This document shows positions 33,501-48,500 of a stretch of DNA of 64,000 nucleotides, in pieces; within the stretch, counting starts at the first letter, position 1; every line of letters starts with the position of its first letter. Under the pieces are notes generated by a model that had not been told where the DNA came from, did no database searches, and saw only the letters and a list, made by a program, of their open reading frames with translations. Source of the DNA: Cryptomeria japonica (Eukaryota > Streptophyta > Pinopsida > Cupressales > Cupressaceae); assembly GCF_030272615.1 (NCBI RefSeq), contig NC_081410.1, positions 119,164,640 through 119,228,639 of the forward strand, in the 5' to 3' direction. The translations under genes were made by a program, and so were the position numbers.

Positions 33501-36500
33501 AGCTTTTTGGACTACATGTTATATGAGTAACAATTTTTGTAGTATAATGTAATGTCCCCATTTTAGGGTTCTTTAGCATTGCAATTGGCTCTAACCTTCT
33601 CATTGGATTTTTGTCTTGTTTGAGGTGTTATTTGATGTTTCTTGTGAGCTTAATTAGTTTTGAGGACGTTTATGCCACTTTCCGTAGCGATTTCCGACTT
33701 CTGGTGTGTTCTCCAAGATTCTTGGACAAAGCATCTATTTATAGTAAGTCACCTAGTTGACTTCATTCCTCATTATTCATCATCGAGATCACTCCAGTGT
33801 AGTTAGATTTTGATTCTTTCCAACACTTTTTGCAAAATGGGTACATCTTTCCATTTTGGGGACATGATGAGCGGATGTGTTGAGGTTTATGTTTTATGTT
33901 CGAGTAGGTTATCTTTCCTATTGCCTAAGATTGTGTCAGGTAGTGGGATTGCAGAAGTAGACCTTACTATGATGTTTCAGAAAGAGATGTTTCTTGGTAT
34001 AGATTTTAGCCCTTACAAGTATTTCAGCTCAGGTTCTGATGATGGTTACATTATTGGGTTACAAGAGAGTAGAGTGCAGATTTGGCATGATGGATTCACA
34101 TTTATAACCAAAGTGGCCCAAAATCAACATGGTGGGTTCTTTCTCAGGTCGATGTGGGACCTTGGGATCACATTGGTTTGCAATTCAGATTAGTATATGA
34201 TGTTTCTAGTGTTGTGCAAGGATTGTTTGACATCAAGCAACCTTTGGGGAGGGAGGACTATAGTGACCCCATTTTAGGGTTCTCTAGCATTGCAGTTGGC
34301 TTTGACCTTCTTAGTTTGTGTCTGCCTTGTTCGAGGGCTTATTTGCCTATGAGTTCAATTGGTTTTGAGGACACTTATGCCACTTTCCATAGTGATTTCC
34401 GGCTTCTAGTGTGTTCTCTAAAATTCTTAAAGGGAGTGTCTATTTATAGAAAGTCACTCAATTGGCTTTGTTTCTCATTATTCTTCATCGGGATCACTAC
34501 ATTGCAATTAGGTTTTGATTGTGATGCTTTTTGATAGTTTCTGCATAAATGGGTGCATTAATGGCTTTATTTTAATTATTTTAACAAGTTTGCTTGAATT
34601 TTATTTAGATATTTTTTAAGCACCTTAGGATTATAGCTCGTTGGAACTAGGATGAAAAATTTTAAATATGGACACATAAAACGAGGACCTTGCATATCAA
34701 AATATTAATTATTTTAATAAAAAGATCTTTTCAGAGTTCATTTGTTTTAATTAGAAAGGCGAATTTTAAATTGTACTTTATGGAAGTTTGGTGGGAAAAA
34801 GTATAAAAGACAATTCATAGGCTCATTTGGCATTATGCTGATTATGATATTTCTCTCTGGTGAAAACCCTTGGGGTTTTTGGGGATTGAACTTTGGTTAT
34901 CTCAAGCTTCTAGAGGATGGAAACTCTCTTGAAGAGGATTGACTATGGTGGTGAGAGATCCTCCCTGGACAATACAGTTAAATTTCAATCTGAGTCTCGG
35001 TTTGAGCATAAAAGATTGCAAGTACAATCAAAAGCTTAAATTTTTGAAGTCTTTAGTAGAGACAAATTTTAGTTTTTTGGGGTTGAGCTATTGGGAGATC
35101 GAAAAGGTAAACACCATGATAAAAAGGAAAATGAATTTAATACTGTTTATCTAATATTTGAACTAAGTGATTGCATTAGTGGCTTGAGGCATGGGTTTAT
35201 GAATATTCAAGCTTGGTCAATAGGTCTCTTGTGAAGTCCACTGAATTATTGAGTTCATTTTGTTGGTCTAAAAAATATATTTTATAATTGCTACCTCCAA
35301 TACAGTGGGGCCCAACTCTAGAATTAGAAGGAATTGAAGTCTGGGGCAATTTGATAATATATTTGATCTTTGATAAAATAAGATCATATGATGGCTGGCT
35401 AATTACTTGAATTAATCAATTTATTTGTATTGGCTAAACATTGGGAATGTATATGCTAAATATAATCGATTTAGGAAGAATCGATTAATTCTATTAGCTT
35501 CTCGTGATTTCTACCAAGCACTTCTATTGGGCAAGTAAGGAAAAGGTGAGTTTGAGCTGATTTTGTGGCTACCATATTTCCAGACCTGGGCGTATTGTAT
35601 GAATGAGCAATTCTGTTCCTTTTTCCTTGGATGTTAGAATCTATATATACTTGTGGGAACTTTCATGAAGGCTGTTGCCTTTGCTTAGACATGGAGTTTG
35701 GTTGGCTTGAATTTTCAATACATATTAACTATCTGCAGCTAGCTTTCCCAGTAGGACATGGGATATTTGGTGAATGCAAACAACTTGAGTATTGGGATCT
35801 AGAGTGTGGTAAATTTCTTCAGTCCATCAAGGCATAGAGTTGAGAGGGAATGATGGTAAGGAAGAATATTTTAGCCGACACTACTTCCTTTTACTCAGGA
35901 GTGAGGACTTACATGCTGAAGTGAATATGAATGATGGTAAGGAAGAATATTTTAGCCGACACTACTTCCTTTTACTCAGGAGTGAGGACTTACATGCTGA
36001 AGTGAATATTATTTATGCAATAGATTACCAAACTGTTGGATGTGCACATTGAGGACTGAACATTAGCTTGAAGGAGTGAATGTTGGAGAATATACACTGG
36101 AAGTAAGGGCAATTGGAAGGGATTCTGTGTAGCTACAAGGTCATGGGAGTCAAAGTACGCTATTCATACTTCTGAGGACTGTCATTTGAAGATATGAATG
36201 TATTCCTAGCTATTCTGAAATCACATATTGTTTGATAAAATGCTCTTGTTACTGTAACAAGTCTCCAATTTGGTGCAACCATTATAAGAAGTCAGAAATT
36301 TGTCAAGTTTTTAAGTTTTCAGACTTCTCTGTATTGTATGAATTTCTTGGAGCACGTCAATCTGTAACAATAGTTTAGAATATAATTAAAGGAATCTCTG
36401 TACTTATGTTATGCCATAGTTCTTTCTGAATGAAGTATTATTGATTGGAAAATTAAGTACAATAATTATTCATAATATTTCATCAATCCAAAGTTGAAAC

Positions 36501-39500
36501 AAATTCTCAGCAATGGGCATTGTAAAATGTTTGATAAAATGCCTGCATAGACAATTTGGAAAGGTTGGAAACTAATTGGTAGCAAATAGGGTGTATCACT
36601 ACAGTGGTATCAAAGCTAGTCTCTCCTGCCAGGCTCTTTTGGTTTTGAATCAAATTTCAGTAGTTTGAAATTGTTTAGAGATTTAATAACCATGGCAATA
36701 ATAAGACAAGAGTAGGTCGATAAACTCTTTGAGGTAGGAGGTAGACTTGAAAATCTATATCAGTCAAGGATTGTACTCATCAGTATTCTGAAGGAAATAG
36801 AGGATTGTTTGCACATGGTGGATCAGTCACCCTCTTAGGTAATCTGAGTGGCCATGGTTCCAGTGATGATTTCTTTGGGTAAGCAGAAGTTGTTGAGAAG
36901 AAAGGCTAATGATGTGAGAGTGGTTAGTACCTGATGATTTGAGTGGAAACATCAATCACTTAACCTAATGTTGAGACCAAGGCTGAAATTTTAGACATTA
37001 AAACATTGGAAAAGTGCTCCTTGGGTGTCATTGTTGGTAAATGATGTCAAATGATGTGCCCTTCATTATTTAGCTACTTTCATACTTCTCTTTCTTTGTT
37101 GATACTGCCAACAACCTGTGAACCGCAACATTATTTCACAATGAATAGCCACAACCTGCATCATCAGGAAAAAATTGTTAATCAACCGACAAAGGGTATG
37201 ACATGATAACCTTGCAAACAATTGGGGAGATCACAAATTGATTTGGTTAAAATACAATGACAACCAGTTTTAGGACAAATGGAAATGACAATTATGAACA
37301 TTGAGTTTTGTATGGCTGTAACACTAACCTTGATCAGTTTTTGAAGGCATATTTACATTAGATCTTACAACAACATATTATATTTCCAACTCCCAGCTTC
37401 CAACTTCCATCTGTTTACCTCCTTTTTAATTTATTAATAACTAACTATTATCTAAATAATTGCACTAACCCACTTGTATATGGATTTGATTGGTTCGTAA
37501 CTAAACAACTATAATGGATTTCCTCAACATACATGCAGTTTTGAATTTGCACTAAAGTTGTTTGATACAGCTCTTGTATGATCCCTGCTTAGGATCTATC
37601 TCAAGATTGAAATTGTTTGTTTTTAAGCTCACTCCATTTTTCTCCTTGAATTCCAGGCTATCTTATGCGATTTATCATTGCACCAAATCTGATTGGCCTT
37701 CCAGCAATATCTATTCCTGTAAGTGAATTCAGAAGATATGCTCATCTAAAATTTTGATGGTGGATCTAAAAGTTTGCTTTATTTTTGGTACTTTTTTTTT
37801 TGAGTTTCAAGTTGCCCTTATAGAATAAGTTATTAGTATGATTTTAGTTGTCATTTCTTTCCATTTGTAATTACATCACTTTGGAAATGTTTGCAGGTGC
37901 ATTTTAAATATTTTTCATTAAGTTCCAAAAATTGTTGTCATTTCTTTCCATTTGTAACTACATCACATTGAAAATGTTTGCAGGTGCATTTTATATATTA
38001 TTCATAAGTTACAAAATTTTTGATCTTGAATCCATAAAAAAGTAATAAAAGTTGCCAAAATATTGTCAAACATGCTTCCATTACCCATATTTAACACCTT
38101 TTCAATAGCATCCCCGAATCTTTCCTTTACATCATGAATATTAATAGGAACCACTCTCCCAATCCGTTCACACATCATCTCTGATTAAATGCACAGGTTG
38201 CTCAATATGGAGGATGAACAAACTGTATAGCATCTTAAAGAAGAAAAATTGGAATATTTTACCTTGTGCCTTTCAAAAAATTTAGCTTCCTAAGAAGGAA
38301 CTGTAGAGGATGTAACAATGATTTTAATGAGTGGCCCCTAACTACTGCTTGTGTCTCCCTTTTCCCTTAGCGTTTGAAGATTTTATAGGCTGCAGAGCTA
38401 TTCAGAAGCATTCAGTTTCTGTTCATTGACTCCCTGCTGAGAAGTGGATTATCCAGAAATTATTTATGTATTTTCAAAATGTCTTGCTCAGTATTGAATA
38501 ACAGAGCTGGACGTTGGTATTCTTTTGAGTAAAGAGCCAAACTATTGCACTTGAACAATCATTCCTGTTTGTGGGCAGTGATAGAAGGAATTAGTGAAGA
38601 TTTAAATGAATGATGGTTGCTACTATCCATTTTTTGGCATTAAAATATTTATGAGTAGAACTTTGCAATTTGTGAAAGGTCAAAAAATAATATCTCTTTA
38701 ACAGTTCTTTTGGAATTCTCTTTATATTTAGTTTGCAAGTTTATAAACCTTTATATATGCAATTTTTGAGTATTGATAGAATCACCTTCAGATCAAGTTG
38801 GTATAAGGATCAATAACTTAGACATTTATTTGCTATTTATCTTTGAAGGAACAATGTTATTTCAAGTGTTCAAAGGGAATATTTTTAGTAAATACATGTT
38901 CTCTCTCAAAATTCTGAACAATAAAACTTTTACCATTACTCATGTAAATCTGAAATCAAATCATCCTAAGACAAGTAAAGAAAAAGGGAAATTTTTGGGT
39001 CAGACTAGGTCAGTCTAGCAAGGGCTCTTACAGACCTAAACAAATTATTCAATGTCTGATTCCAAAACATTTAGTACACTTGAATGCATCCAAATATCTT
39101 ATGAGAAGTACTCAAATCTTTCAATGGTTTTTACTTCTAGATTTCTAGTCATATGAATTTCACCTTGACTTGTAGATTCTCAAGTCATGCATTCTCCCAT
39201 TGTTAATTACTAGATCCAACTTCTCACACAACTTAAAGATTAGGTTTTGTAGAGTAGGAAAATTGAACCACTTCGAAGCATGGTCAAACCCCTTGAGGAC
39301 TCAATAACCTTCTCTCCACTCCGAGCAAACATTCGAGGTTCTTTGACCTCTAAGTTTCCTCACCAAGATTATAAAACTTTAAATAACTCTATGGTACTGA
39401 AAGATAAAAATATTTTAACTATAGGAACAGAAAATGCAGGTTATCATGACCAATTGGTGAGATCCATACGCTCTCTGTCTAGGACGTACGTGGGGGTCAA

Positions 39501-42500
39501 GGATGACAGTGTGGCGCGCACGCATCCTGTACGAACGATTTATAGAAACTCGTACCGAAAAACTAGAGCTCTAATTCTGATCATTTAATGCGATTGAAAC
39601 AGAAACAAGAAGCTAAGTTATAACTGAAATAAACCAATGAAGAGTCAAAGAAGGAAAAAAGAGATTCACAAGAGGTCCAACTATGAAGCCTCTAGCAGAT
39701 GCAATGCCTCTCCTTACCAAATCTGCACACAAATGAACAAGGACAAAAATGTTGGGGTTGTGATAAGAGGTTTGCCACAATCAAACCCCCGCTTTGGTGT
39801 TTCCACCTCCATGGATAACCAAGACAAATTAATTGATAAATGATACAAGAATAATGATAAAAGAAATGATGCAAGTGATATGCTATAACAAAGATGAATG
39901 AATGAACAATGCAATAGACAAGAGAGAAAAAAATCCCCTTCAACACCAAAAACCTAGAGCTTGCTAGGATGAAGACAACTATGAATCTCTCTGTTTGAAA
40001 AAGCTTCAACAATGGTGGTAATGCAATGAACGAGTGGAAGATGCCAAGCAAGATGCAGAATACTAGCTATGAAATCTTAGAGAGCACAAGATAGTTTAAA
40101 AGATTGTTTAGAGAGGCAAAATGCCAAGATAAAGAGGGTTGGGTCACGTTCCGATGTCGTTGGGCACAAAAGGAGGCATAAGATTTCCAAAATTAGCAAG
40201 TGTAATGTCTCAATGGCCACCTTTGGTCTGAATATTCACAAGACGAATGTGCGACACACAAATGTCTTCGTGGTGCTCATTTGTCTACGAACAAATCAGT
40301 CCAAATAATTAGAAAGTCGAACAAAACAGGTGATGGGGTAAGCTAAGCAAGTAGATGAGGTGGAAGGTCAATCATCGTACCTTCCAATGATGGCTGTGCT
40401 CCAGATGTGTTTTTGGGCACAAAAAAGTTGTGGTGTTTGCATAGGCATTGACACATTACTTGAAGTAGATGAAGTGGATGTCAATGTGCTTTGGATGTGT
40501 GGAACACGAAGAGAGCCCACTATGCCTTGACATGTTGTATCTTCCTCTGATTTTGCTTGCACTTGAGGACCATGACCACTAGCTATGGATGTTGCTATGG
40601 CTTCCCTTGTCTTCTCCTTTTGTATTGTTTTCTCTTTTGTAATTGCAAGGTGGGCATTCTTCTCTCCTTTTATCTCTTAAGAGGTGTTGGTACAAGGCTT
40701 GGCATCATGATGGTAATTCCTACAAGATGGTATTTGAGGCAATTTATGCCTCCATGGTATAAGTTTGTGCATCTTATGCAAACAAATGTCCCAGGTACTA
40801 GTCCTTGTATGACATATCTCCAAGTAGGGTCTCTAGCTCCAATAGGACAAGTGCTTGTAACTGACACTGATTGGGCAGAGCCAAAACCTATTCTAGAAGA
40901 TTCTCTATTTGCTATTGTATGATGTATCTAACCTACACATACAAAGTGAAAGCACAACATTTTAATTTTTAAATACAAAAAATTAATCTAAGTTTTGTCG
41001 GTAAGTGTCCAACATATCTCCTCGAGATTCGTGACATGGCCTAATAGCCTCCTATGAGATCCTTAACTAGGATGGTAACGATTTCCTAAATAGATGCATC
41101 TTTTGGAAGAAATGCCCAGCTCAACTCCCTTTAAGTGGTATCAAAGCGGGGTCGTAGGTTTGAATCCTGTTGATAACATTGAAGTGGAGATTGTTGGTAA
41201 GTGTCCAACATATCCCCTCAGGATTTGTGACATGGCCTAATAGCCTCCTGTGAGATCCTTAACTGGGATGGTATCAGTTTCTTGAATAGATGCATCTTTT
41301 GGAAGAAACGACCAGCTCAACTCCCTTTAAGTTCAACATAAATCATTAAAAAACAGCATAAAATTTGTTTAAATTAATATAAATTAGTTTAATTCAATAT
41401 AAGTCAAATATAACCTAAACATTTTATTCCAAACAAAAGGTTAAAATAAAATAAAATAACTTTTGTGTGCAACAATATAATGTCCCCATTTTTTTGAAGG
41501 CAGAATAATTAATTAATTTAATTAATTAAGTTGTCCCAATTAATGATATTTCTTAAGGATAGCTTAATTGATTATTTTAATTAAAAATGTATTAAGTTAA
41601 TTATTTATAAAGTTATCAAATAAATAAAAATTAAAAGATAACTTCATATTTAATTGATTTAATAAAGTGACTTAATTTTATATCATAAAAAGTCACTTAA
41701 GTGAAATAATATTATTTCTAGAAGCTTCTTGAAAGGTTGGAGAAAAAGTATAAAAGAAGGCCAAGTTAAGATTCTAATCATTGAGGATTTGATATTTGAT
41801 TTGGATTTCTTCATGGTGAAGGATCCAGCTTGGGTTTCTACCATTATTGGTCATTGGGAACGATACCTCCCTTTGATTCACATAACTGAGGTGGTGAAAG
41901 ATCCTCCGAAGGGTTGCATTTGTGAGTGAGAGATACTTCAGTCCTTCATATCTGAGCTTACTGTGTTTTTGCATCAGCATTCATGAAGATTGAATTAAGA
42001 GAATGCTTCAGATTCATGATCTTTGATATCGACATTCTAATCAAGAGTTAGGTGATTTCTTGGAGGTGTTTTTGGTGGTGATTTGGACGGGTTTACAGTT
42101 GATTTTCAGTCCTAATCGTGGTCTGCCATGGAGGTCGATTAGACCTACTGAGCCACACATTTTCACTCATTACTCATTTCTGGTTGCTCAGAAATTTGTG
42201 GGTATTGGTGTATTGGATTTGTATTTTCAAGACAATTATTTTCATCATATATTTGGCACTGAAGACTGCTGGAATTATTTTATCTTACATCTGCAACTAC
42301 AAGGGCAGGGCATCAAACTTCAAGAAGGGTGATTTTTCATCTTAGAGTCCTCCAAAAATCCTAAATAAATCCTGCCATCATTGATGGAGCTGTCTCTTCA
42401 ATTCGCCATCAGCAAATCAGGTTCTTGATCATTGTTTGCCTATGAAATGTCATATTTTCTGAGTACCTAGTCTTCAGAAAAGTAGGGCAGCCATTAGAGT

Positions 42501-45500
42501 ATCTAATATGTCATTCATGTCTGAGAAATAAATATCTGTAAGTCTGAAATTTGTAATCAGATATTAATGACAGCAGTCTTGGATATTCACTTTGTTTTTC
42601 TGAAGCATGTATGGCAAGTGTTTGTGAAAATGCCTCTTGGCCATAGGTGCACATTTGTCATTGAAAATTCATCTAAATGCATTTGAGAAGAGAAAAGAGT
42701 CATTAATACTTTGATTTTATAATTTAGATATCATAGAAATCATTTGCAATTGCATTTCTGGTGTATCGGTGTCAATAACACACAAAGTTGTGCAAAGCCT
42801 TTTCTGTGTCAATAACACACAAGGTTATCAGTCTGAAACTCAGATCAGCAAGCTAAATGTTTGTATGTGCACTGTTTGATATTATACCTTGGGTTATAAA
42901 CATCAAGAAAGCAATCAAATTTTGGTAACAACAGGTTTAAGGGTTGTAGGACAACTGTTTGACAATATTCCTTGAGCCTATCTTCAGCATTTTAAGGCCA
43001 TAATCAGCAAGGGATATTACAAACAAATAGTGAATTCATTAAAAAAATCAGAAAAAATGATCAAAAAAAGGGTGATGAAATCCAATTTTTGGAATAAAAA
43101 TGCAAATATGCTATTTATTTTTAGCAAATGATGGATTTCTTTACACATAGATGCTGACTTTTGCAATCAAAATGAAGTAAAATGCTTTAAAAAATAATAA
43201 TTTACTAACATATGCTTCAAATTTTCCTTCCAAATTCACCAAAAAACCTTTTCAATTCTTCTCATAAGGATGCAAGGGTGTTGTTACTGCTATGCACAAA
43301 GTGGGAGGGGTGTTGGGGGTTTTAAAGAAGAGAAATCATGTTTTTGTTCAGCATTTTGTGGTGTGTTTTTTTCACTTTTTGACATGTCACACATTTTATC
43401 CACATCTCACAAGTTTTTGGTCTAACTGGTTGAGTTTCTGGTGAGTACTCACCAAAAACTAGTGAGTACTTGCCAAAAACTTGATGAGTTCTCAAGGCGA
43501 TCTCTTGTCTAGATAAATCGGCAAGTACTCGCCAAGTTTACCATCAATGGGTAAATGGTGAGACCATTTAGAAATTTGTACATTGACTTTTTGGATCACA
43601 TCCCAATTCATCATGAACATGAGACAACCACAAGCATTTGAGCACAAAATGTGGTTTAAAATTTCAATGTAAAATTTCTATATAGTTTAGCCGATATCTT
43701 CACAAGTTCATTTTCAATAGACAATGGAACATAATGCTACTAAAATTTCACATTTTATGCAATTTGATACAGTGATAATCATTTCTTCTCAAGGTTGACT
43801 AATCTAGAAGAATCTGCAACTTTGATTTCTCATGGTGCAATGGTGTTATTTCTTATTGTATGTCATTTTCACCAATAACTTCCGGAACTTTCCTAGAACA
43901 CGTGGACATACCAGAAAGTCCTAACTTGTATTTCATGTTGCACAACTCTGGTGGGGTCAAAATTGTTTGATGCAACTCTACGATAGATTAACAAACACAC
44001 AACATGACTTGACCTACCTACAAGATGGATGATAAAGAGGGACGTCTTGGTAATTACAAGAAACACAATTTCTTGCCTTAAATCAACTTGTGTTCTGTGT
44101 TTTGTCATCTTGCAGTACAGCTACATGGAACAAAATTAACATCATTAGCAGCACAAAAGAAGAGCTAGGACTTTGTTGCATTTCCATGTGTTCTTGTAAA
44201 GGATATATATTCTAGGTTATCATTGATGCCAAATATCATAGACCATTATAGGTTCTCATTGGCTAAAGAATCCTAGAGCTAATACAATAAAATGTTTGTA
44301 TGACCTTGTTGTAATGAGCACAAGCTTAAGGACCGTTCCATAAGGAACATTGCTATTAATTAACCTTAGGTCTTTACTAGTAGTCCAATACAGAGAACCA
44401 TATTGAATTAAATAAATGTTTCACTTTTTGTTTTCCTTTTTCTCTACATAGTAAGGGCATTTACATCTTCATTATAGGGCAAGACCAGATGATTATTTTT
44501 ATCATGTTAATGTGTATGTAGATATTGCCTTATCAATACTTATGAATTCAAACATTGGCTATTTCAATTCTTGTTATTTCCTCAAAAAATCTACTTGTAG
44601 GTTTTCCATTAGGAACATAAAAATGTTGTTACAATAAAGTCACTTTCTGATTGGTTTAAACAGGAATTGGTTTGAATTTTACTGCTACCATTGGCATAAT
44701 TCTTTTTCCATTTAATTATCAAAAGATTGATTCTGATTGCATTGTATCCCTTTATTTTTATTAACAACGAGAACTCAATCCAACTTCTACCAATATATAA
44801 TATCACACAAGTAATATTAATAGTGTTTGTAATATTTTAAAGAAATTTACACTTGAGTATACTTGCAGTGTTTGAATTGTTTGTTATGCATCTTCTAGCG
44901 TGAATTTGCTAATTTTTCCTACCCAAGAATGGTACCATAGTCAACACCAAATCTGCTTTTCTGATCGTCAAACATAATGCTTATGATGCATTTCAAATAT
45001 CATAGCTTCAATTTGGTTTTGTTAATGCTGACTCTAAAGCTTTTCTTGTATTTTACGTCTGTAATCATAGTTCATACTAGCTTTTGGTCAAGCACTTAAA
45101 GTTTCTTTCTTTCCCTCTTGAGGACTTTTGTACTTATCCCCTACATAGTACATACTGATGTATGCTTTGGCTTTTTGTAAATTGACACTCATTCTTCAAT
45201 AAAAATGCGTAACCTTTTCCACAAAATGATTTGTTCCAAATATTATGCTTTTGATATAGGTTGGTCATGATAAAGATGGACTCCCGGTTGGACTGCAACT
45301 AATAGGTCGACCATGGGCTGAGGCAACCCTGTTACGCCTGGCTTCAGCAATAGAGGTAAATGTTTTTGTTGAATATTCAAATGTTTGAAGAAAACAAAGT
45401 GTCTTATTATCTTCAAACATGCAAGTAGAATTTACAGTAAAATTGATTGGTAATCGTATGTATCATCATAAATAAATTGTTTTCAAACATATTTTTTCAA

Positions 45501-48500
45501 TAAAGTCACAATGGTGTATTCTTTGTTGTCCTAGACTCCTTTGTTTCCTTTTTTTAAACCAAGTTCCGAGTTGGTTAATCCTGGTAGAAATTGGTTTTGG
45601 AAAAAATTGTGCAATATCTTAGGATTCGTTTTGGTATCAGAAAATCAACAAGTTTGTAAAAGTAGGTTATCTCAAAGGGCAAAGCCAAAATGCAGATGTG
45701 GTATATAATGGCATTTGCCTTATTATTAATTAGATTGTAGTCTCTCATAAGTCAACCATTCAATATGTCTGTTATTTGTCTTGTTGGTTTCACAATGGTT
45801 TCAACCATAGATGAAAAACTCGGCGAGCAATTCAAAAACTCGCGAGTAATCGCGATCCATAATCCCGCGCGAGTTAATCGCGGAAATACTCGGGGCGATT
45901 TTTTAATATACTCGCCGCGATTTTTTTGGCAAATAATCGCCGTTAATGGCCAAAACCCGCCCGAAACGCGGCACAAAATGCGAGAAAAACGCGACTTAAG
46001 TCGCAGGCAAAAAAAAAACCGAAGTCTTTATTCCATTTCGCGGCTCGCGCGACTCCGGAAGGCAAAAAAACGCCACGCGATTTGCATAGGGTTTGCATTT
46101 GCACGCACGACCAGGTATCTTTTTGTATTGTTTCATTTCAAATACACAGTCATTTTGACTGTGTAATACACAGTCATTTGAAATGACTGTGTATTACACA
46201 GTCAAAATGACTGTATTGTTTGCATTTGCACGCACGACCAGGTATCTTTTTGTATTGTTTTATTTCGAATACACAGTCATTTTGACTGTGTAATACACAG
46301 TCATTTGAAATGACTGTGTATTACACAGTCAAAATGACTGTATTGTTTGCATTTGCACGCACGACCAGGCATCTTTTTGTATTGTTTTATTTCGAATACA
46401 CAGTCGTTTTGACTGTGTAATACACAGTCATTTGAAATGACTGTGTATTACACAGTCAAAATGACTGTATTGTTTGCATTTGCACGCACAACCAGGTATC
46501 TTTTTGTATTGTTTTATTTCGAATGACTAAGACTGTGTAATACACAGTCATTTGAAAATGACTGTGTATTACACAGTCTTAGTCATTTCAAATGACTGTG
46601 TATTACACAGTCACAGTCATTTCAAATGACTGTGTAATACACAATCATTAGTAATTAGTAATTACAATTTACAGTCATTTCAAATGACTGTGTATTACAC
46701 AGTCATCAGTCATTTGAAATGACTGTGTAATACACAGTCATTTGAAAATGACTGTGTATTACACAGTCACAGTCATTTCAAATGACTGTGTAATACACAG
46801 TCATTTCAAATTTTCAAATGACTGTGTATTACACAGTCATCATTACACAATCACAGTCATTTCAATTTTCAAATGACTGTGTAATACACAGTCATTTCAA
46901 ATTTTCAAATGACTGTGTATTACACAGTCATCATTACACAGTCACAGTCATTTCAAATGACTGTGTATTACACAGTCACAGTCATTTCAATTTTCAAATG
47001 ACTGTGTAATACACAGTCATTTCAAATTTTCAAATGACTGTGTATTACACAGTCATCATTACACAGTCACAGTCATTTCAAATGACTGTGTATTACACAG
47101 TCATCATTACACAGTCACAGTCATTTCAAATGACTGTGTAATACACATTCATTTTCAAATGACTGTGTATTACACAGTCATCAGTCATTTGAAATGACTG
47201 TGTAATACACAGTCATTTCCAAATGACTGTGTATTACACAGTCATTTTCAAATGACTGTGTAATACACAGTCATTACAGTCATTTCAAATGAGAAATGAC
47301 TGTGTATTACACAGTCATTTTCAAATGACTGTGTAATACACAGTCATTACAGTCATTTCAAAATTTCAAATGACTGATGACTGTGTAATACACAGTCATT
47401 TTCAAATGACTGATGACTGTGTAATACACAGTCATTTGAAATTTTGAAATGACTGTGTAATACATAGTCATTTTCAAATGACTGATGACTGTGTAATACA
47501 TTAATCATTAATGTACATTGTAATTAATGACTGTGTATTACACAGTCAATTGTGAAATACTCATAGTCATTTGAAATGACTGTCAACTGTGTAATGTCAA
47601 TGTGTATTAAAGTATTTCATTTAAATTTAAATTTGAAGTTAAAAACTTAAAAAAATACACAACCAATTAAAAATTTTAATTTTAGAGAGTCATCTATTTT
47701 GACTGTAAATAAAATACAGTTATACAGTCATTGTAATTTTTGGATGTTTGTGATTTTTTTTGGTAACAATGTTATTTATCTCTAAATGTTGCCTCTCTTT
47801 TGCTAGGTTCTTTTCCACATCTTTTTGAAAGAAAATGGATTCAGCTTCTACAGTTAAAGTTGGTGGCAAAAAGAGAGACCCTTGTTGGAAACATGGGAGA
47901 CCAGGTCCAAAACGAGGAGATGTTTTTTGCAACCATTGCAAAAAAATTGTAAAAGGTGGCATTAATAGGTTCAAATATCACCTTGCAAAAATTCAATGCC
48001 GAGATACCACAAGCTGTACGGAATGTACTGAAGAGGCTACGAGAGATGCAATAGCAACGCTTGAAGCATATGATCAAAGGAAGGCAACAAAAAAGAGAAC
48101 AGCAGAGGCAATGGCAGCCCCAAGGGCAGATTTGAGTTCCATGGGGTCACATACAGATGTGGGGACATCTGGTTCTTCCCTTGGGCCACGGATACGAGCA
48201 AAGGGAACTTTGGACAGCAACATGGAAAACTTCTTTATTCCACGTAACACTCCTGGTGCACAACCTGGATTGCTTGGCACTGCATGGAATAAAGAGGCTC
48301 ACCAACAAGCCAAGGTGGCGTGTGCTAGATTTTTTATCTACAACGATGTTCCGTTCAATGCTATTTCTAGTCCATCTTGGGACCAATTGGTCACCGCGTT
48401 GACTGTGGCAGGTAAGGGGTTCAAATCCCCAAGCCGTTACGAGGTAAGTGGACCGTTATTGCAGGATGAGGTCCAAAACACTCATGCATTAGTGGAAGAG

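Larger units (their letters stand above)
28869..37656 (+). other. amidase intron 6 (8.8 kb), transposon-filled
   Basis: Contains the copia LTR at 29142-29834, a TGTAATGTCCCC-type LTR start at 30546 with the 726-bp hAT D nested beyond it, directly repeated LTR-like blocks at 33549 and 34260, an 81-bp duplication at 35848 and the copia LTR plus gag relic at 36081-36937. The remainder is AT-rich sequence without recognisable genes. Confidence 0.75.
37719..45259 (+). other. amidase intron 7 (7.5 kb)
   Basis: Contains the 196-bp-period repeat at 41001-41333 and the solo LTR at 41476-43021. Small open frames elsewhere (for example 39280-39588 and 40557-40922) have no recognisable domain and are not called. 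The stretch 43.3-43.6 kb has repeated GAGTACTCGCC-like motifs that may be the remains of another hAT end. Confidence 0.7.

Noticed and set aside
39280-40922. Open frames of 60-121 codons in amidase intron 7
   Set aside because: No domain or conserved motif, and both strands are equally open.
41120-41190. tRNA gene
   Set aside because: A B-box-like GGTTTGAATCC is present, but no acceptor stem, D-arm or correctly spaced A box can be formed.
43430-43560. Additional hAT terminus with GAGTACTCGCC motifs
   Set aside because: Repeats are suggestive, but no paired terminus or 8-bp duplication was found.
46150-47580. CRISPR-like array (short repeats with spacers)
   Set aside because: The units are palindromes in both orientations with similar spacers, in a plant hAT element; there are no cas genes and the context is eukaryotic.
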